From Pseudarthrobacter sp. MM222 (GTDB lineage: Bacteria > Actinomycetota > Actinomycetes > Actinomycetales > Micrococcaceae), in the NCBI RefSeq assembly GCF_947090775.1, contig NZ_OX352321.1, positions 1,674,001-1,738,000 on the forward strand: a DNA stretch of 64,000 nt, given 5' to 3'. The position numbers and the translations under genes are program-made. The notes beneath the pieces are model-generated. The model saw nothing but the letters and a program-made list of their open reading frames with translations. It did not search any database and had not been told where the DNA came from. Below, in pieces: positions 1-8,847 of this stretch (within the stretch, counting starts at the first letter, position 1; the number at the start of each line of letters is the position of its first letter).

Positions 1-561
1 CGGGCGGACCTCGTCGCCGCGGACCTGATCAGCCAGGCCGAGCACGATCCCAAGGCAGCCTCCGTGCTCATCACCGATTCCGAGGAGCTCGCGGCAGCCG
101 TCCGCGAGGAGCTGGAGCGCCAGGCAGCCGGGACCAAGCACGGCGCCCGGGTCCGCGAGGCCCTCTCCGGCCCGCAGTCCGGCGTTGTCCTGGTGGACGA
201 CCTGGAACAGGGGATCGCCGCCTGTGACGCCTACGCCGCGGAGCACCTGGAAATCATGACGGCGGACGCCGCCGGCGTGGCCGCGCGGATCCGGAACGCC
301 GGGGCTATTTTCGTCGGCGACTACAGCCCCGTCAGCTTGGGCGACTACTGTGCGGGGTCCAACCACGTGCTGCCGACCAGCGGCACCGCAGCCTTCTCCT
401 CCGGACTAAACGTCACGACTTTCCTGCGTGCCATTCAGGTGATCAACTACAGCCGCGCGGCGCTGGAGCAGGTCAGCGCCCACATCGTGAGCCTGGCGGG
501 GGCCGAAGACCTGCCAGCCCACGGCGAGGCGGTCACGGCGCGGTTCGGAAACGGCGCCTGA
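1..561 (+). CDS. hisD: Histidinol dehydrogenase, C-terminal part (cut by window edge)
   Basis: The last 186 residues of HisD, which oxidises L-histidinol to L-histidine in two NAD-dependent steps in the cytoplasm. The reading frame is open from base 1, so the gene starts outside the window; full-length family members have about 430 residues. Family signatures visible here are AAEHLEIMT, a [16 protein letters not shown] stretch and the [11 protein letters not shown] motif, which supply metal and substrate ligands in this family. It ends in TGA at 559-561. No other his gene follows; nrdR comes next on the same strand after a 107-nt gap with its own promoter, so the two are probably not one operon. 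Confidence 0.95.
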   Translation, partial: RADLVAADLISQAEHDPKAASVLITDSEELAAAVREELERQAAGTKHGARVREALSGPQSGVVLVDDLEQGIAACDAYAAEHLEIMTADAAGVAARIRNAGAIFVGDYSPVSLGDYCAGSNHVLPTSGTAAFSSGLNVTTFLRAIQVINYSRAALEQVSAHIVSLAGAEDLPAHGEAVTARFGNGA

Positions 562-563
562 CC

Positions 564-615
564 ACTACATGTAGTAATTACAGGCTTGTTATTCAGCTAC
601 ATCTAGTCGTAAACT
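564..615 (+). promoter_or_regulatory. nrdR promoter with a pair of NrdR boxes
   Basis: Two near-identical palindromes, ACTACATGTAGT (564-575, perfect) and GCTACATCTAGT (596-607), start 32 bp apart, about three helical turns, which is the spacing reported for paired NrdR boxes. A plausible promoter is TTGTTA (586-591), an 18-nt spacer and TAAACT (610-615). Box 2 lies in the spacer and box 1 just upstream of the -35 element. I infer that NrdR represses its own gene here. Confidence 0.7.
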
Positions 616-668
616 GATGGTGCCAGCCGGCGGCCGGCGACCTTTTTTGCGACAGGGGAGGAAAAGAC

Positions 669-1160
669 GTGTATTGCCCGTTTTGCCGTAACCCTGACTC
701 CCGCGTGGTGGACAGCCGGATCGCCGACGACGGCTCAGCCATCCGGCGCCGTCGGCAGTGCCCCGAGTGCGGCCGGCGGTTTACCACAGTGGAGACCACC
801 AGCCTCACGGTGATCAAGCGCTCCGGCGTCGGTGAGCCGTTCAGCCGCAGCAAGGTCATCAATGGCGTCCGGAAAGCCTGCCAGGGCCGCCCCGTGACCG
901 AAGACGACCTCGCCCTGCTGGCGCAGGAAGTCGAAGAGGCCATCCGCGCCTCAGGCGCGGCGGAAATCGAGGCCCACGAGGTTGGTCTCGCCATCCTGAA
1001 CCCGCTGCAGAAGCTGGACGAGGTGGCCTACCTGCGGTTTGCAAGTGTGTACCAGGCCTTTGAATCCCTCGAGGACTTTGAAGCAGCCATCTCGCTGCTG
1101 CGCCACGAGGCCGGCGCCAAGGGCCTGGAGGGCAAAAGCTCCCAGAAGAGCCCGCTCTAG
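669..1160 (+). CDS. nrdR: Transcriptional repressor NrdR
   Basis: A 163-residue protein with the complete NrdR layout. It has an N-terminal zinc ribbon with cysteines 3, 6, 31 and 34 (YCPFC...QCPEC), followed by an ATP-cone domain from about residue 47 ([16 protein letters not shown]). NrdR senses ATP/dATP and represses ribonucleotide reductase genes by binding paired boxes. The start is GTG at 669, preceded by the strong ribosome site GGGGAGGAAAA. The gene is monocistronic here: no nrdJ or nrdAB gene lies next to it, and the next gene is on the opposite strand. Family members are usually about 150 residues; the extra dozen form a Lys/Ser-rich tail. Confidence 0.96.
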   Translation: MYCPFCRNPDSRVVDSRIADDGSAIRRRRQCPECGRRFTTVETTSLTVIKRSGVGEPFSRSKVINGVRKACQGRPVTEDDLALLAQEVEEAIRASGAAEIEAHEVGLAILNPLQKLDEVAYLRFASVYQAFESLEDFEAAISLLRHEAGAKGLEGKSSQKSPL

Positions 1161-1245
1161 GCCCCGATCCCGGGAGCCGGACCAACAGACTCCGGTGGTG
1201 GCAACGGAGGGGAAGCCGCGGCCACCACCGGCACCACGTAGTCAG

Positions 1246-2004
1246 CTATCTGCCGCCGGACACCGGCAGCACAGCGCCGGTGATGTACCCGGCTTCGGCA
1301 GACAGCAGCCACAGCACGGCGGCCGCGACCTCGTCCGGCTCCGCCCCACGGCCCATCGGAATGGTGGAGTTCAGCCGCTCCACCCGGTCCGGCATCCCCG
1401 CGGCCGCATGCAACCCGGTTTTGGTGCTCCCGGGGGCCACGCAGTTCACCCGGATGCCCTGCGCCGCCACCTCCGCCGCCAGGCCCACTGTCAGCACGTC
1501 AACCGCGCCCTTCGACGCCGCGTAATGCACCCACGTTCCGGGTGAGCCGGCCTTCGTCGCGGTGGAGGAGATATTGATGATGGAGCCGCCGGGGCCGCCC
1601 CGGTCCCGGCTGAGCCGCCGCACGGCCTCCTGGCAGACAAAGATCAGTCCGGCCGCGTTCACCTCGAGGACCCGCCGGACCGTGGCCGCGGGCACCTCCA
1701 CGAGGGGCCCGATCAGGTTTCCGGTGATCCCGGCATTGTTGACGACGGCGGCCAGCGGACCCAGCACTTGCGCGGCGTCGAACAAGGCCGCCACGGCGTC
1801 GGGGTCGCCCACGTCCGCCTCAACGGCCAGCGCCGAACCGCCGCCGGTGACGATGGCGCCGACCACCGCGGCGGCACCGTCGGCGTCGGCGGAATAGTTG
1901 ACGACGACGGCGTAACCGGCGCGGGCGGCCCGCAGGGCAATCGCCGCGCCTATGCCGCGGCTGCCGCCGGTAACGATGACGACATCCGGGCCGGAGACGC
2001 CCAT
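1246..2004 (-). CDS. Short-chain dehydrogenase/reductase (classical SDR)
   Basis: A 252-residue classical SDR. The nucleotide-binding motif TGGSRGIG is at residues 12-19, NNAG at 89-92, the catalytic serine near 146-147, and the YxxxK pair at Y161/K165. The C-terminal GYITGAVLPVSGG is typical of the FabG-like branch. It should catalyse NAD(P)-dependent reduction or oxidation of an unknown alcohol/carbonyl substrate in the cytoplasm. It starts 4 nt after the ppgK stop codon on the same strand, so it is very likely co-transcribed with ppgK and perhaps map. The substrate cannot be told from sequence. Confidence 0.88.
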   Translation of the reverse strand: MGVSGPDVVIVTGGSRGIGAAIALRAARAGYAVVVNYSADADGAAAVVGAIVTGGGSALAVEADVGDPDAVAALFDAAQVLGPLAAVVNNAGITGNLIGPLVEVPAATVRRVLEVNAAGLIFVCQEAVRRLSRDRGGPGGSIINISSTATKAGSPGTWVHYAASKGAVDVLTVGLAAEVAAQGIRVNCVAPGSTKTGLHAAAGMPDRVERLNSTIPMGRGAEPDEVAAAVLWLLSAEAGYITGAVLPVSGGR

Positions 2005-2008
2005 GGCG

Positions 2009-2818
2009 CTACTTGGCCAGTTTGTGGGTCAGGGCGACCTCGATGGCGGCACCGACGATGCCGGCGTCGTTCTTCAGCTCCGCCGGGACAATCGGCGTGC
2101 GGAGCTTCATCCGCGGCAAGTACTCGTCGGAGCGCTTGGAGATGCCGCCGCCGACGATGAACAGTTCGGGGGAGAAAAGGAACTCGACATGGGAGAAGTA
2201 CCGCTGCAGCAGCACGGCGTACTCTTCCCAGCTCAGGCCGTCCCGCTCACGGGCCACCGCCGAAGCTTTGCTCTCCGCGTCGAATCCGTCAATTTCGAGG
2301 TGGCCCAGCTCGGCGTTGGGAACGAGCTTGCCGTCGAAGATGAAAGCGGAACCGATCCCGGTGCCGAGGGTGATGACCAGCACGGTGCCTGCCACGCCTT
2401 CGCCGGCGCCGTAGCGCGCCTCGGCCAGGCCGGCCGCGTCGGCGTCGTTGATGACCTCGACGGGACGGCCCAGACGGGCGGTAAGCAGGGCATCGATATT
2501 CAGGTCCAGCCAGGCGTTGTCCACGTTCGCCGTCGAGTGGACCACTCCGTGCTGGATGATGCCCGGGAAAGTCACGCCGACCGGTGCGTCCGTGTCCGGG
2601 GCGTCGGCGCGCTTGGACAGCTCGGAGACGACATGCGCCACGACTTCGGCAACAGCTTCCGGAGTGGACGGCTGCGGGGTGGGGACGCGGAGCCGGTCGC
2701 CCACCAGCTTGCCCTTCTTCAGATCCACGATCCCGCCCTTTATCCCGGTGCCGCCGATGTCAATGCCGATCAGCAGGGAGTTCTTCTTCGACTTCTCGTC
2801 CTTCTTGGCCAATGTCAT
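2009..2818 (-). CDS. ppgK: Polyphosphate-dependent glucokinase (ROK family)
   Basis: A 269-residue ROK-fold sugar kinase. The phosphate-binding motif DIGGTGIKG is at residues 20-28, a NDADAAG motif carries the catalytic aspartate, and TLGTGIGSA follows. It closely resembles actinobacterial polyphosphate glucokinases; the polyphosphate/ATP glucomannokinase described from Arthrobacter sp. KM belongs to this family. It phosphorylates glucose (possibly mannose) with polyphosphate or ATP. ROK members with a zinc motif usually have a CxCGxxGC segment, which is absent here, as in the PpgK branch. It lies between map (85-nt gap) and an SDR gene (4-nt gap) on the minus strand. Confidence 0.92.
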   Translation of the reverse strand: MTLAKKDEKSKKNSLLIGIDIGGTGIKGGIVDLKKGKLVGDRLRVPTPQPSTPEAVAEVVAHVVSELSKRADAPDTDAPVGVTFPGIIQHGVVHSTANVDNAWLDLNIDALLTARLGRPVEVINDADAAGLAEARYGAGEGVAGTVLVITLGTGIGSAFIFDGKLVPNAELGHLEIDGFDAESKASAVARERDGLSWEEYAVLLQRYFSHVEFLFSPELFIVGGGISKRSDEYLPRMKLRTPIVPAELKNDAGIVGAAIEVALTHKLAK

Positions 2819-2903
2819 TCCGTTCGTGGCAGGGGGCGGGCTAGGAAAAGGTGCGGCCAGGGCCGGCGGCGAAGACCGGGATCTTCAGGGATGCTGCAGG
2901 GAT

Positions 2904-3782
2904 TCAGGGGAGGGTGAGGACCTCGGCGCCGGACTCGGTCACCAGCAGCGTGTGTTCAAACTGGGCAGTGCGCTTGCGGTCCCGGGTAACCACTGTCCAA
3001 TCGTCGGCCCACATATCCCAGTCGACGGTGCCGAGCGTGAGCATGGGTTCAATCGTAAAGACCATACCTGCCTCTATCACCGTGTTGTAGGCCGGGGCAG
3101 CATCGTAGTGCGGGATGATCAGGCCCGTGTGGAAGGCCTCGCCCACGCCGTGCCCGGTGAAGTCGCGGACCACGCCGTAGCCGAAGCGCTTGGCGTAGGA
3201 CTCGATGGTCCGGCCGATCACGTTGATTTCGCGTCCCGGCGCCACCGCGCGGATGGCGCGGTTCAACGATTCCTGGGTGCGCTCGACGAGCGAGCGGGAT
3301 TCCTCGTCGACGTCGCCGACCAGGAAGGTGAAGTTGGTGTCGCCGTGCACGCCACCGATGAACGCGGTGATGTCGATATTGAGGATGTCGCCGTCCTGGA
3401 CGACCGTGCTGTCCGGGATGCCGTGGCAGATCACTTCATTTAGCGAGGAGCACAGTGATTTGGGGAAGCCACGGTAGCCGAGCGTGGACGGGTACGCCTT
3501 GTGGTCCAACAGGAACTCGTGGCCCACGCGGTCCAGCTGGTCGGTGGTGACGCCGGGCCGGATGTGCTTTCCGACCTCCACGATCGCCTGGGCGGCAATC
3601 CGGGACGCGATCCGGATCTTCTCGATGGTCTCTGCCGTCTTGACCTCCGACCCGGTGAACTTTGCCGGTGCGGGCTTTCCCACGTACTCGGGGCGGGGGA
3701 TGGACGCCGGTACGGAAAGCTGCGGGCTGACTGTTCCCGGGGCCAAGGTGCCGATGGGTGCAGTCGAGGCAAGTGAAGGCAT
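2904..3782 (-). CDS. map: Methionine aminopeptidase, type I
   Basis: A 292-residue cytosolic methionine aminopeptidase that removes N-terminal methionine from nascent proteins. All five metal ligands are visible: D137, D148, H211, E245 and E276, with the further histidine H120. An extra N-terminal stretch of about 45 residues (Pro/Ser-rich, then [10 protein letters not shown]) is typical of the actinobacterial long form with a ribosome-binding linker. The start ATG at 3780-3782 has TATGAT only 6 nt upstream and no Shine-Dalgarno sequence, so the mRNA is probably leaderless. It heads the map-ppgK-SDR unit and is divergent from the small gene at 3897. Confidence 0.95.
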   Translation of the reverse strand: MPSLASTAPIGTLAPGTVSPQLSVPASIPRPEYVGKPAPAKFTGSEVKTAETIEKIRIASRIAAQAIVEVGKHIRPGVTTDQLDRVGHEFLLDHKAYPSTLGYRGFPKSLCSSLNEVICHGIPDSTVVQDGDILNIDITAFIGGVHGDTNFTFLVGDVDEESRSLVERTQESLNRAIRAVAPGREINVIGRTIESYAKRFGYGVVRDFTGHGVGEAFHTGLIIPHYDAAPAYNTVIEAGMVFTIEPMLTLGTVDWDMWADDWTVVTRDRKRTAQFEHTLLVTESGAEVLTLP

Positions 3783-3896
3783 AGATTGATCATATAAGGC
3801 CCCGGCCGAAGGCCGTTAAATGCAGCTGGAAAATACAGCCGCTGGAAACGGCCGGAAAACAACTCCGGAATGTACGTCGGAACAAGAGGAGCAGCA

Positions 3897-4061
3897 ATGC
3901 CCGAGTACTGGTACAACGTCAACACGCACGAGGTTGAAGAGGACGCCCTCTCCGACTGGAGCCAGCTGATCGGCCCCTACAAGACGCGGGAAGAAGCCGA
4001 GCACGCCCTGGAAAAGGTCAAGGCGCGCAATGAGACGTGGGAAAAAGACGACGACGACTAA
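3897..4061 (+). CDS. Small acidic SPOR-like protein
   Basis: A 54-residue protein, MPEYWYNVNTHEVEED..., rich in acidic residues and ending in DDDD. The segment GPYKTREEAEHALEKV resembles the core of a SPOR repeat, and Micrococcaceae genomes carry a similar small protein annotated as SPOR-domain next to map. I chose ATG 3897 because AAGAGGAG lies just upstream; an in-frame start at 3870 exists but lacks a ribosome site. No signal peptide or membrane segment is visible, so a peptidoglycan-binding role (the usual SPOR function) is doubtful. Confidence 0.8.
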   Translation: MPEYWYNVNTHEVEEDALSDWSQLIGPYKTREEAEHALEKVKARNETWEKDDDD

Positions 4062-4078
4062 GCCCGGGCAGCCGGGCT
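4061..4078 (+). terminator. Short hairpin after the SPOR-like gene
   Basis: AGCCCGG and CCGGGCT pair around a 4-nt loop, and the hairpin begins on the last base of the stop codon. No T-run follows, so termination would be weak. Confidence 0.4.
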
Positions 4079-4366
4079 GAGTGGGCCTGGAACGTTGGGC
4101 AGCTGGCCTTGGGAGGGGTGCTGCAGGAGGGAAACGTCCCGGCCCGTGGAGGGATACGGGCTGGTCGGCGGCATTGGCCGGTACGAGGATGCCTGGCGGA
4201 TGGCCTACGGGCGCGGTCCGGAGGGAACTATTGTGGCGTTGGCTGAGCGGACTAGCTGACCTAAGCCTCGGCCCGACGAGGCAACCTGGCCCTCAACGGC
4301 CGTCTTCGGGCCCTTAGCAATGCAACAAGAGAGCCCACAAGAGGTCTCCTTGAGAGCGCAGGCGTG
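4062..4366. other. 305-bp gap with a broken gene; left edge of accessory block
   Basis: There is no intact gene. It contains the VOC remnant at 4146-4259 and a 6-bp-stem hairpin (4265-4282). The base composition becomes less GC-rich toward the MFS gene at 4367. The stretch is read here as the left junction of an inserted block that ends near 15931. Confidence 0.55.
4146..4259 (+). pseudogene. C-terminal remnant of a VOC/glyoxalase-family gene
   Basis: One frame reads VEGYGLVGGIGRYEDAWRM followed by AYGRGPEGTIVALAERTS and a TGA at 4257-4259. This matches the conserved tail of VOC-family proteins, where RGPEG(I/T)IVxLAE carries the last metal-binding glutamate. Upstream in this frame the homology stops, with no start codon or N-terminal betaalphabetabetabeta unit, so about 37 of an expected 130 or so residues survive. 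I read it as a truncated gene left at a recombination junction. Confidence 0.6.
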
Positions 4367-5617
4367 CTAATGCTTGGACCAGCGTGGACGGGATCGCTCG
4401 ATGATGCTGGCGGTCGCAGCAGCTGCTGTGAGTGCTGTAGCCAGCAGAAGCGGCGCCCAAACCGTTTGTGCGATGGTTGCCCCCGCGACGGCTGTCCCGG
4501 CTGATCCTGCCGCGATCTTGAGCGCGCCTACCCAGATGAAGACTTGGCCGCGAGCCTCAATGGGTGCGTATTCACTTCGCGCGGCGAGTGTCGCCGCGAA
4601 GAACATCGCATTAGCGACCCCTGCCAGGCAGAAGGCAATGAGGGATGTGGGGAGTGTCGGAGTAAGCATCACCAGTATCAGCGTTGCTGCGACGAGCGCA
4701 GCGAGGGAGCTCGTGAGGGGGTCTGCATCGCGGCGAAGCGGCCGAAGCATAAGCCCTGCTGATCCGAGAAGATTCCCTATCCCGTAAGCCGCGACCAGGG
4801 TTCCGGCGGCTGAGGCCCCGCCGAACGCGGGAGCTGTTGCAACGGCGTAGATCGGTAACGCGGCGACGGAGAAGGCGACGGTCACGGTGAGGCCGAGTGT
4901 GCGCCGTAGCGGGCCGTCGGCCCATATCAGGCTCAGTGTTCGCCCGGGCGATGGCACGTCAACTGCCTTGTCGGGTGGCTCTTGCCTGGGGAGTGCGAGG
5001 ACGGCTCCCGCCCCGATCACGGCGGCTCCGGCCAGAACCAGTGTCGCGGTAAGTGCGTCAGATGCTGCCGCGATCCACGCCACGGCTGCGGGGCCGAGGG
5101 TGCCGCTCAGCCCGTAGCTTGCGACATCCCAGCCTTGTGCTCTCCGTTGGCTGCGCTGCTCAGGGCCGGCGATGGAGGGCAGGCGGCTACTGACCCCGCC
5201 GGTAAGCATCGGCCCGAAGATGCCGGAGACAAAGAGCAGCATGGCTGGCCAGATCGCCACTGTGACCGGCAGGAGCAGCGCAGCAGCACCGAGCAGCACC
5301 CCGTGGAGGACGGCAGAGAATGCAATCACCTTGCGCCCGTCACGGGCTGTATCGAGGTGTCGTGCGATGAACGGGCCGAGCAGGTGGGGTGCGGTGATTG
5401 ATGCTCCCAGGAGTCCGGCCAACCAGCCCGGCATCCCGCAGGCGTGCGCGAGCAGCACGATGGCGACCACTGCGCCGCCGTCTGCGCTGCGAACGAGTGT
5501 CGCGGCGAAGACGTAGCGCGCCAGCGCCCCGGCCCGGCGGTCCTTCCCGCGTGGAACGCCGAGGTTGGCGCTACGGGTTGAGCCCGAGCTCATCGACAAT
5601 CGTGCCAACGCGGGCAC
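4367..5617 (-). CDS. MFS transporter
   Basis: A 416-residue membrane protein with about 12 hydrophobic helices and a long central cytoplasmic loop (around residues 205-230, PRQEPPDKAVDVPSPGR). It belongs to the major facilitator superfamily, with no substrate evident. The listed GTG start overlaps the end of the upstream aldolase gene by 47 nt and has GAGAAG a few bases before it; the ATG at 5591-5593 (MSSGSTRS) is an alternative with no ribosome site. The overlap suggests translational coupling as the last gene of the XRE-controlled operon. Codon use and GC content look lower than in flanking core genes, consistent with transfer. Confidence 0.82.
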   Translation of the reverse strand: MPALARLSMSSGSTRSANLGVPRGKDRRAGALARYVFAATLVRSADGGAVVAIVLLAHACGMPGWLAGLLGASITAPHLLGPFIARHLDTARDGRKVIAFSAVLHGVLLGAAALLLPVTVAIWPAMLLFVSGIFGPMLTGGVSSRLPSIAGPEQRSQRRAQGWDVASYGLSGTLGPAAVAWIAAASDALTATLVLAGAAVIGAGAVLALPRQEPPDKAVDVPSPGRTLSLIWADGPLRRTLGLTVTVAFSVAALPIYAVATAPAFGGASAAGTLVAAYGIGNLLGSAGLMLRPLRRDADPLTSSLAALVAATLILVMLTPTLPTSLIAFCLAGVANAMFFAATLAARSEYAPIEARGQVFIWVGALKIAAGSAGTAVAGATIAQTVWAPLLLATALTAAAATASIIERSRPRWSKH

Positions 5618-6467
5618 GCTGCTTCTCGGTCAATCCCTGGAGGGGAAGCGGCAGGCACGATGGTGATGCCAATCCCAGCTGTTCCGCAATTGCCGCAACA
5701 ACCCGGATACTCCCGCCAAACTCGGCAAACAACTGCCACAACGGTGCAAGCCGTTCGGACTCGGCGGACGCGTCGGAGACCCGCCCTTCCAAAGCGGCCC
5801 GGGTGATCCGCAATGCAAGTGCGGGCAGGGTGCCGCCGATGACCGAGTACCAGGCATCGCAGCCGGCAGCCAGACCGGCGGCGGCCTGGGCGTCTCCGGA
5901 TACCCCGATGGTCACGTGTTTGGGAACAACCGCCCGGATTTCCTGAACCCGCGCCTCCGCTTGCTCCGGATCGGCCGGTACACCGGGGATTTTGATGGAC
6001 GCGATACGGGGCAGCTCCGCGATGCGTCCGTAAAGCTCGGTGCTGAAGGCGAAGTGCGTGGTGCCGGGATTGTCATAGACGACGACGGGCAGTGACGAGT
6101 GCGCTGTGACCGTCCGGAAGAGTCCGAACACATCATCCTCAGTGAGGGGCTGATAGGTCATCGGCGCCAGCAGCAGCGCCGACGCTCCGGCCCGCTCGGC
6201 GTTTTCGGCGTTCGTCAGGACATGTGAGGTCCGCAGTGCCCCGATCCCGATAAACACTGGTGTTTCGCCAGCGTTCTCGACAGCCAGGTGCGCAATACGG
6301 CTTCGCTCATCACTGCTCAGGTAGGCGTACGAACCAGTGGAGCCGAGCGCCGTGATGGAGTCGACCTTGGCCTCGCTGAGCCTTTGTACCAAGCGGGCAA
6401 ACGAAGCCTCGTCTACCGCGTCGTGTGCTAGCGGGGTGATGGGGAAAGCGCTCAAGCCAGTGAACAT
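5571..6467 (-). CDS. Dihydrodipicolinate synthase/N-acetylneuraminate lyase-family aldolase
   Basis: A 298-residue TIM-barrel class I aldolase. The Schiff-base lysine lies in IASIKIPG, the conserved tyrosine in VVVYDNPG, and the substrate-binding loop is GSTGSYAYL in place of the usual G(T/S)TGE. It cleaves or forms a pyruvate-derived C-C bond, but the changed loop makes true DapA function unlikely. The start ATG 6465-6467 follows AAGGGAG. It lies 133 nt after the EamA gene and overlaps the MFS gene, within a five-gene minus-strand operon. It may act as a 2-keto-3-deoxy or hydroxy-oxo acid aldolase; the substrate is unknown. Confidence 0.85.
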   Translation of the reverse strand: MFTGLSAFPITPLAHDAVDEASFARLVQRLSEAKVDSITALGSTGSYAYLSSDERSRIAHLAVENAGETPVFIGIGALRTSHVLTNAENAERAGASALLLAPMTYQPLTEDDVFGLFRTVTAHSSLPVVVYDNPGTTHFAFSTELYGRIAELPRIASIKIPGVPADPEQAEARVQEIRAVVPKHVTIGVSGDAQAAAGLAAGCDAWYSVIGGTLPALALRITRAALEGRVSDASAESERLAPLWQLFAEFGGSIRVVAAIAEQLGLASPSCLPLPLQGLTEKQRARVGTIVDELGLNP

Positions 6468-6600
6468 CGTTCTAACTCCCTTATTAGATTCCGAATGAAA
6501 GCCGTGTGTGGGCGGAGGTCGCCACGCCCTTTGTGAGCACGCTCCGGCGGGTTCCGGAACCGGCACGTCGGTCCGAGGACGCAAGTTGCGCTGCGGGCCG

Positions 6601-7506
6601 TTAGCCGACGAAGTCGAGATCCGCAGGACTGGGGTTCTGCTCCGGGTATGCCGGACGCCGTCGTCCGCCCCGCTGCGCCGCGGCGCCGGCGAGGACGACG
6701 AGCAAGATGCCCAGGACCTGGATGGCCGAGGGTTGCTGGTGCAGGATGAGCAGTCCGAGGAGGACCCCGAGGGCTGGCTCGAGGGCCATCAGGGTGCCGA
6801 ACGCTGTGGGCGTCATCCTGCGCAGGGCGAGCATTTCCAGCGCGAACGGCAGCACGGGCAACAGGATAGCGAGCCCGGCCGCAACGGCCAGGATCCCGAA
6901 GGTGAGGTGGCTGGCGGCCTGCGGAATGCCGACGACGGCTGCGGTGGACGCAGCGATCGGCACCGTCATTGAGAGCGCGCCGATTCCGGTGAAACGGTCC
7001 CCGATCCGTTGGGTGAGCAGGATGTAGGCGGCCCACCCGATCGCTGCCAGCGCGGCGAAGGTGACGCCGGTCAGGTTGAAGTCGCCCTGCCACGGTTCGG
7101 TGAGCAGAACGACGCCGAGCAGTGCCACAGCCGGCCAGATGAGCGCCTTCCTGTTGTGGCTGCGCACCGCGGCCACCGTCAGCGGTCCCAGGAACTCGAT
7201 CGCGACGGCGGTGCCCAGCGGAATGTGCTCGATCGCGGCGAGGAACCCGATAGTCACCAGCCCCGTGGTAATGCCCAAACCGAGCAGCGGCAGCACGTCG
7301 CCTCGGCGGACGGAGCGCAGCGGCGGGCGGGCAATCGCCACGAGGATAATCGCTCCCATGCTGAGCCTGAGCCAGGCTGTTCCGGCCGGGCCCACGGCGT
7401 CAATCAGATCCACCGACAGGGCAGACCCCAACTGAACTGACAGGATCGCCGTCACGGCCAGCCCCCACGGCGGGACCGGGACGTTCAAAGCGTTTCGCAG
7501 GCCCAT
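6601..7506 (-). CDS. EamA-family (RhtA-like) metabolite exporter
   Basis: A 301-residue inner-membrane protein with ten predicted helices and two EamA repeats. The motif PLGTAVAIEFLGPLTVA and the second-half LMALEPALGVLLG are characteristic of the RhtA branch, known for threonine/homoserine export. I chose ATG 7504-7506 because AAGGGA lies 7 nt upstream; the ATG at 7519-7521 sits on that ribosome site. The upstream B3/4 gene stops 1 nt before this start (TGACATG), indicating translational coupling. Confidence 0.88.
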   Translation of the reverse strand: MGLRNALNVPVPPWGLAVTAILSVQLGSALSVDLIDAVGPAGTAWLRLSMGAIILVAIARPPLRSVRRGDVLPLLGLGITTGLVTIGFLAAIEHIPLGTAVAIEFLGPLTVAAVRSHNRKALIWPAVALLGVVLLTEPWQGDFNLTGVTFAALAAIGWAAYILLTQRIGDRFTGIGALSMTVPIAASTAAVVGIPQAASHLTFGILAVAAGLAILLPVLPFALEMLALRRMTPTAFGTLMALEPALGVLLGLLILHQQPSAIQVLGILLVVLAGAAAQRGGRRRPAYPEQNPSPADLDFVG

Positions 7507-7507
7507 G

Positions 7508-8248
7508 TCAGTTCCCTTCATAGGCTGTAGGGGCCGCGGCTATCCGACGGCGGGCGATCCTGACGTCCGGACCAAGCCCCGCCAGCCGGTCGGCCAAGTC
7601 GTCGGCGGCGGCACCGAGTGCCTCATTGGTCATGGGTTGGAGGGCGTCGAGGATGAACAGTGCTGTTGTGGTGTCTTCGCGGAGTTGGGTTCTCCGGCCC
7701 TGGCGCCAGTTCCAGCGCCGGCAGGTAACGCCGGCGTCATCGCACCACACCACCTCGCCCGGATCCGGGTGCTCGATCATCTCAATGCCCCCCGCGGCGG
7801 TGTCAAACGCCTCCGTGCCGGCGGCCCGGAGAAGCCGGGGCGCACCGGCATAGCCGGTCAGGTCCTCGCCACCCAGCGGCACCTGATGCAGCACCGAGAC
7901 GGCGTTGTAGAGGTCGGTAAGCCGGTTCACCCGGGGCAGACCGGACGCCGCGCGGCGCAACAAGGCCTCCAGGCTGTTGCGGGTGCGCTGCGGCTTGGCG
8001 CCGAACGACTTGTAAGCCTCGCGCCACGCAGCCACGTGCGGCAGATCCTCCACAGGCCGGGCGCTCAGGGCTTCGCGGGCCGAGGCCTCCGCTGCTTGGA
8101 GCAGCGTGTCACTGGCCTGATCGCTTGGCCCCGGGACAAGCCCGTCGACGGCCAGCAGGACGGCGCGGTAGTCCGGCCGCAGCGCGAACACTGCGGCATC
8201 GGCCCCGGCGCCTTTCAGAAACTCCTGAAGCGTTTCCAGATCACGCAT
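7508..8248 (-). CDS. B3/B4 domain protein (stand-alone tRNA-editing-like domain)
   Basis: A 246-residue soluble protein with the B3/B4 domain otherwise found in the phenylalanyl-tRNA synthetase beta subunit, where it hydrolyses mischarged tRNA. Typical features are EAYKSFGAKPQRTRNSLEAL and LPRVNRLTDLYNAVS. Stand-alone B3/B4 proteins are suspected trans-editing or aminoacyl hydrolases, but most are uncharacterised. The ATG 8246-8248 overlaps the stop of the XRE/cupin gene by 8 nt, and its own stop couples to the exporter gene. A longer in-frame extension upstream exists but runs through the regulator gene and is not protein-like. Confidence 0.85.
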   Translation of the reverse strand: MRDLETLQEFLKGAGADAAVFALRPDYRAVLLAVDGLVPGPSDQASDTLLQAAEASAREALSARPVEDLPHVAAWREAYKSFGAKPQRTRNSLEALLRRAASGLPRVNRLTDLYNAVSVLHQVPLGGEDLTGYAGAPRLLRAAGTEAFDTAAGGIEMIEHPDPGEVVWCDDAGVTCRRWNWRQGRRTQLREDTTTALFILDALQPMTNEALGAAADDLADRLAGLGPDVRIARRRIAAAPTAYEGN

Positions 8249-8846
8249 CGGTCGCCTCCGGCCGGTGTCCTGATCCCACGCCCGGTTCAAAGACCGCCAG
8301 TGAGAAACGGGCCGGTTCCTTGCCCACGGCGCCATAAGAGTGCTCCACGTCGCCGGGAAAAGACACAGCGTCTCCGGCCTCGAGGATGAACGCCTCACCG
8401 GCAACCACAACGGAAATGGATCCCTCCTGGACCTGCAGCAGCTCCTTGGTCCCTGGTGAATGCGCTTCACTCCCGTGGGTATCCCCAGGGGCCATCGTCC
8501 AGTCCCAGAGTTCAACCACATCGGGCGACTCTGTCCCCGCCACCAGCACGCCGCGGCCACCGGCATCCGAACTCCACAACGCGGCACCCTCACCGCGGCG
8601 AGTGACCGTCACCGGCCTGGGGCGGGGGAGTTCAACCAGCGCCGGCAGTCCGACCCCGAGCGCGTCGCTGATCCTCAAAAGGGTCCCGACGCTGGGATTC
8701 GCAACGCCCTGCTCGACGTTGACCACCATCCGGCGGCTCACTCCGGCAACTTCGGCCAACTGATCAAGCGTCCAGCCCCGCGACTGCCGCTCCTGCCGCA
8801 CCCGGCCGCCAATTGCTGCCGCGAGGGCAGATGTACTCTCATTCAT
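8241..8846 (-). CDS. XRE-family transcriptional regulator with C-terminal cupin
   Basis: A 201-residue regulator. The N-terminal helix-turn-helix (VRQERQSRGWTLDQLAEVAG, then SRRMVVNVEQG) is followed from about residue 90 by a cupin barrel with HGSEAHSPGTKELL and the HSYG segment. XRE-cupin proteins are one-component regulators of catabolic and transport operons, with the ligand bound in the cupin. I chose ATG 8844-8846; the GTG at 8862-8864 lies within the operator repeats. It is the first gene of the operon with B3/4, EamA, aldolase and MFS genes and probably autoregulates through the AGTGCA repeats just upstream. Confidence 0.88.
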   Translation of the reverse strand: MNESTSALAAAIGGRVRQERQSRGWTLDQLAEVAGVSRRMVVNVEQGVANPSVGTLLRISDALGVGLPALVELPRPRPVTVTRRGEGAALWSSDAGGRGVLVAGTESPDVVELWDWTMAPGDTHGSEAHSPGTKELLQVQEGSISVVVAGEAFILEAGDAVSFPGDVEHSYGAVGKEPARFSLAVFEPGVGSGHRPEATDA

Positions 8847-8847
8847 A

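Noticed and set aside
4081..4317. A 78-codon frame in the left border region
   Set aside because: Low-complexity composition, no ribosome site; the VOC remnant lies in a different frame.
8249..8593. N-terminal extension of the B3/4 protein
   Set aside because: It runs antisense-free but out of frame through the XRE/cupin gene and has no homology; ATG 8248 with the 8-nt overlap is better.
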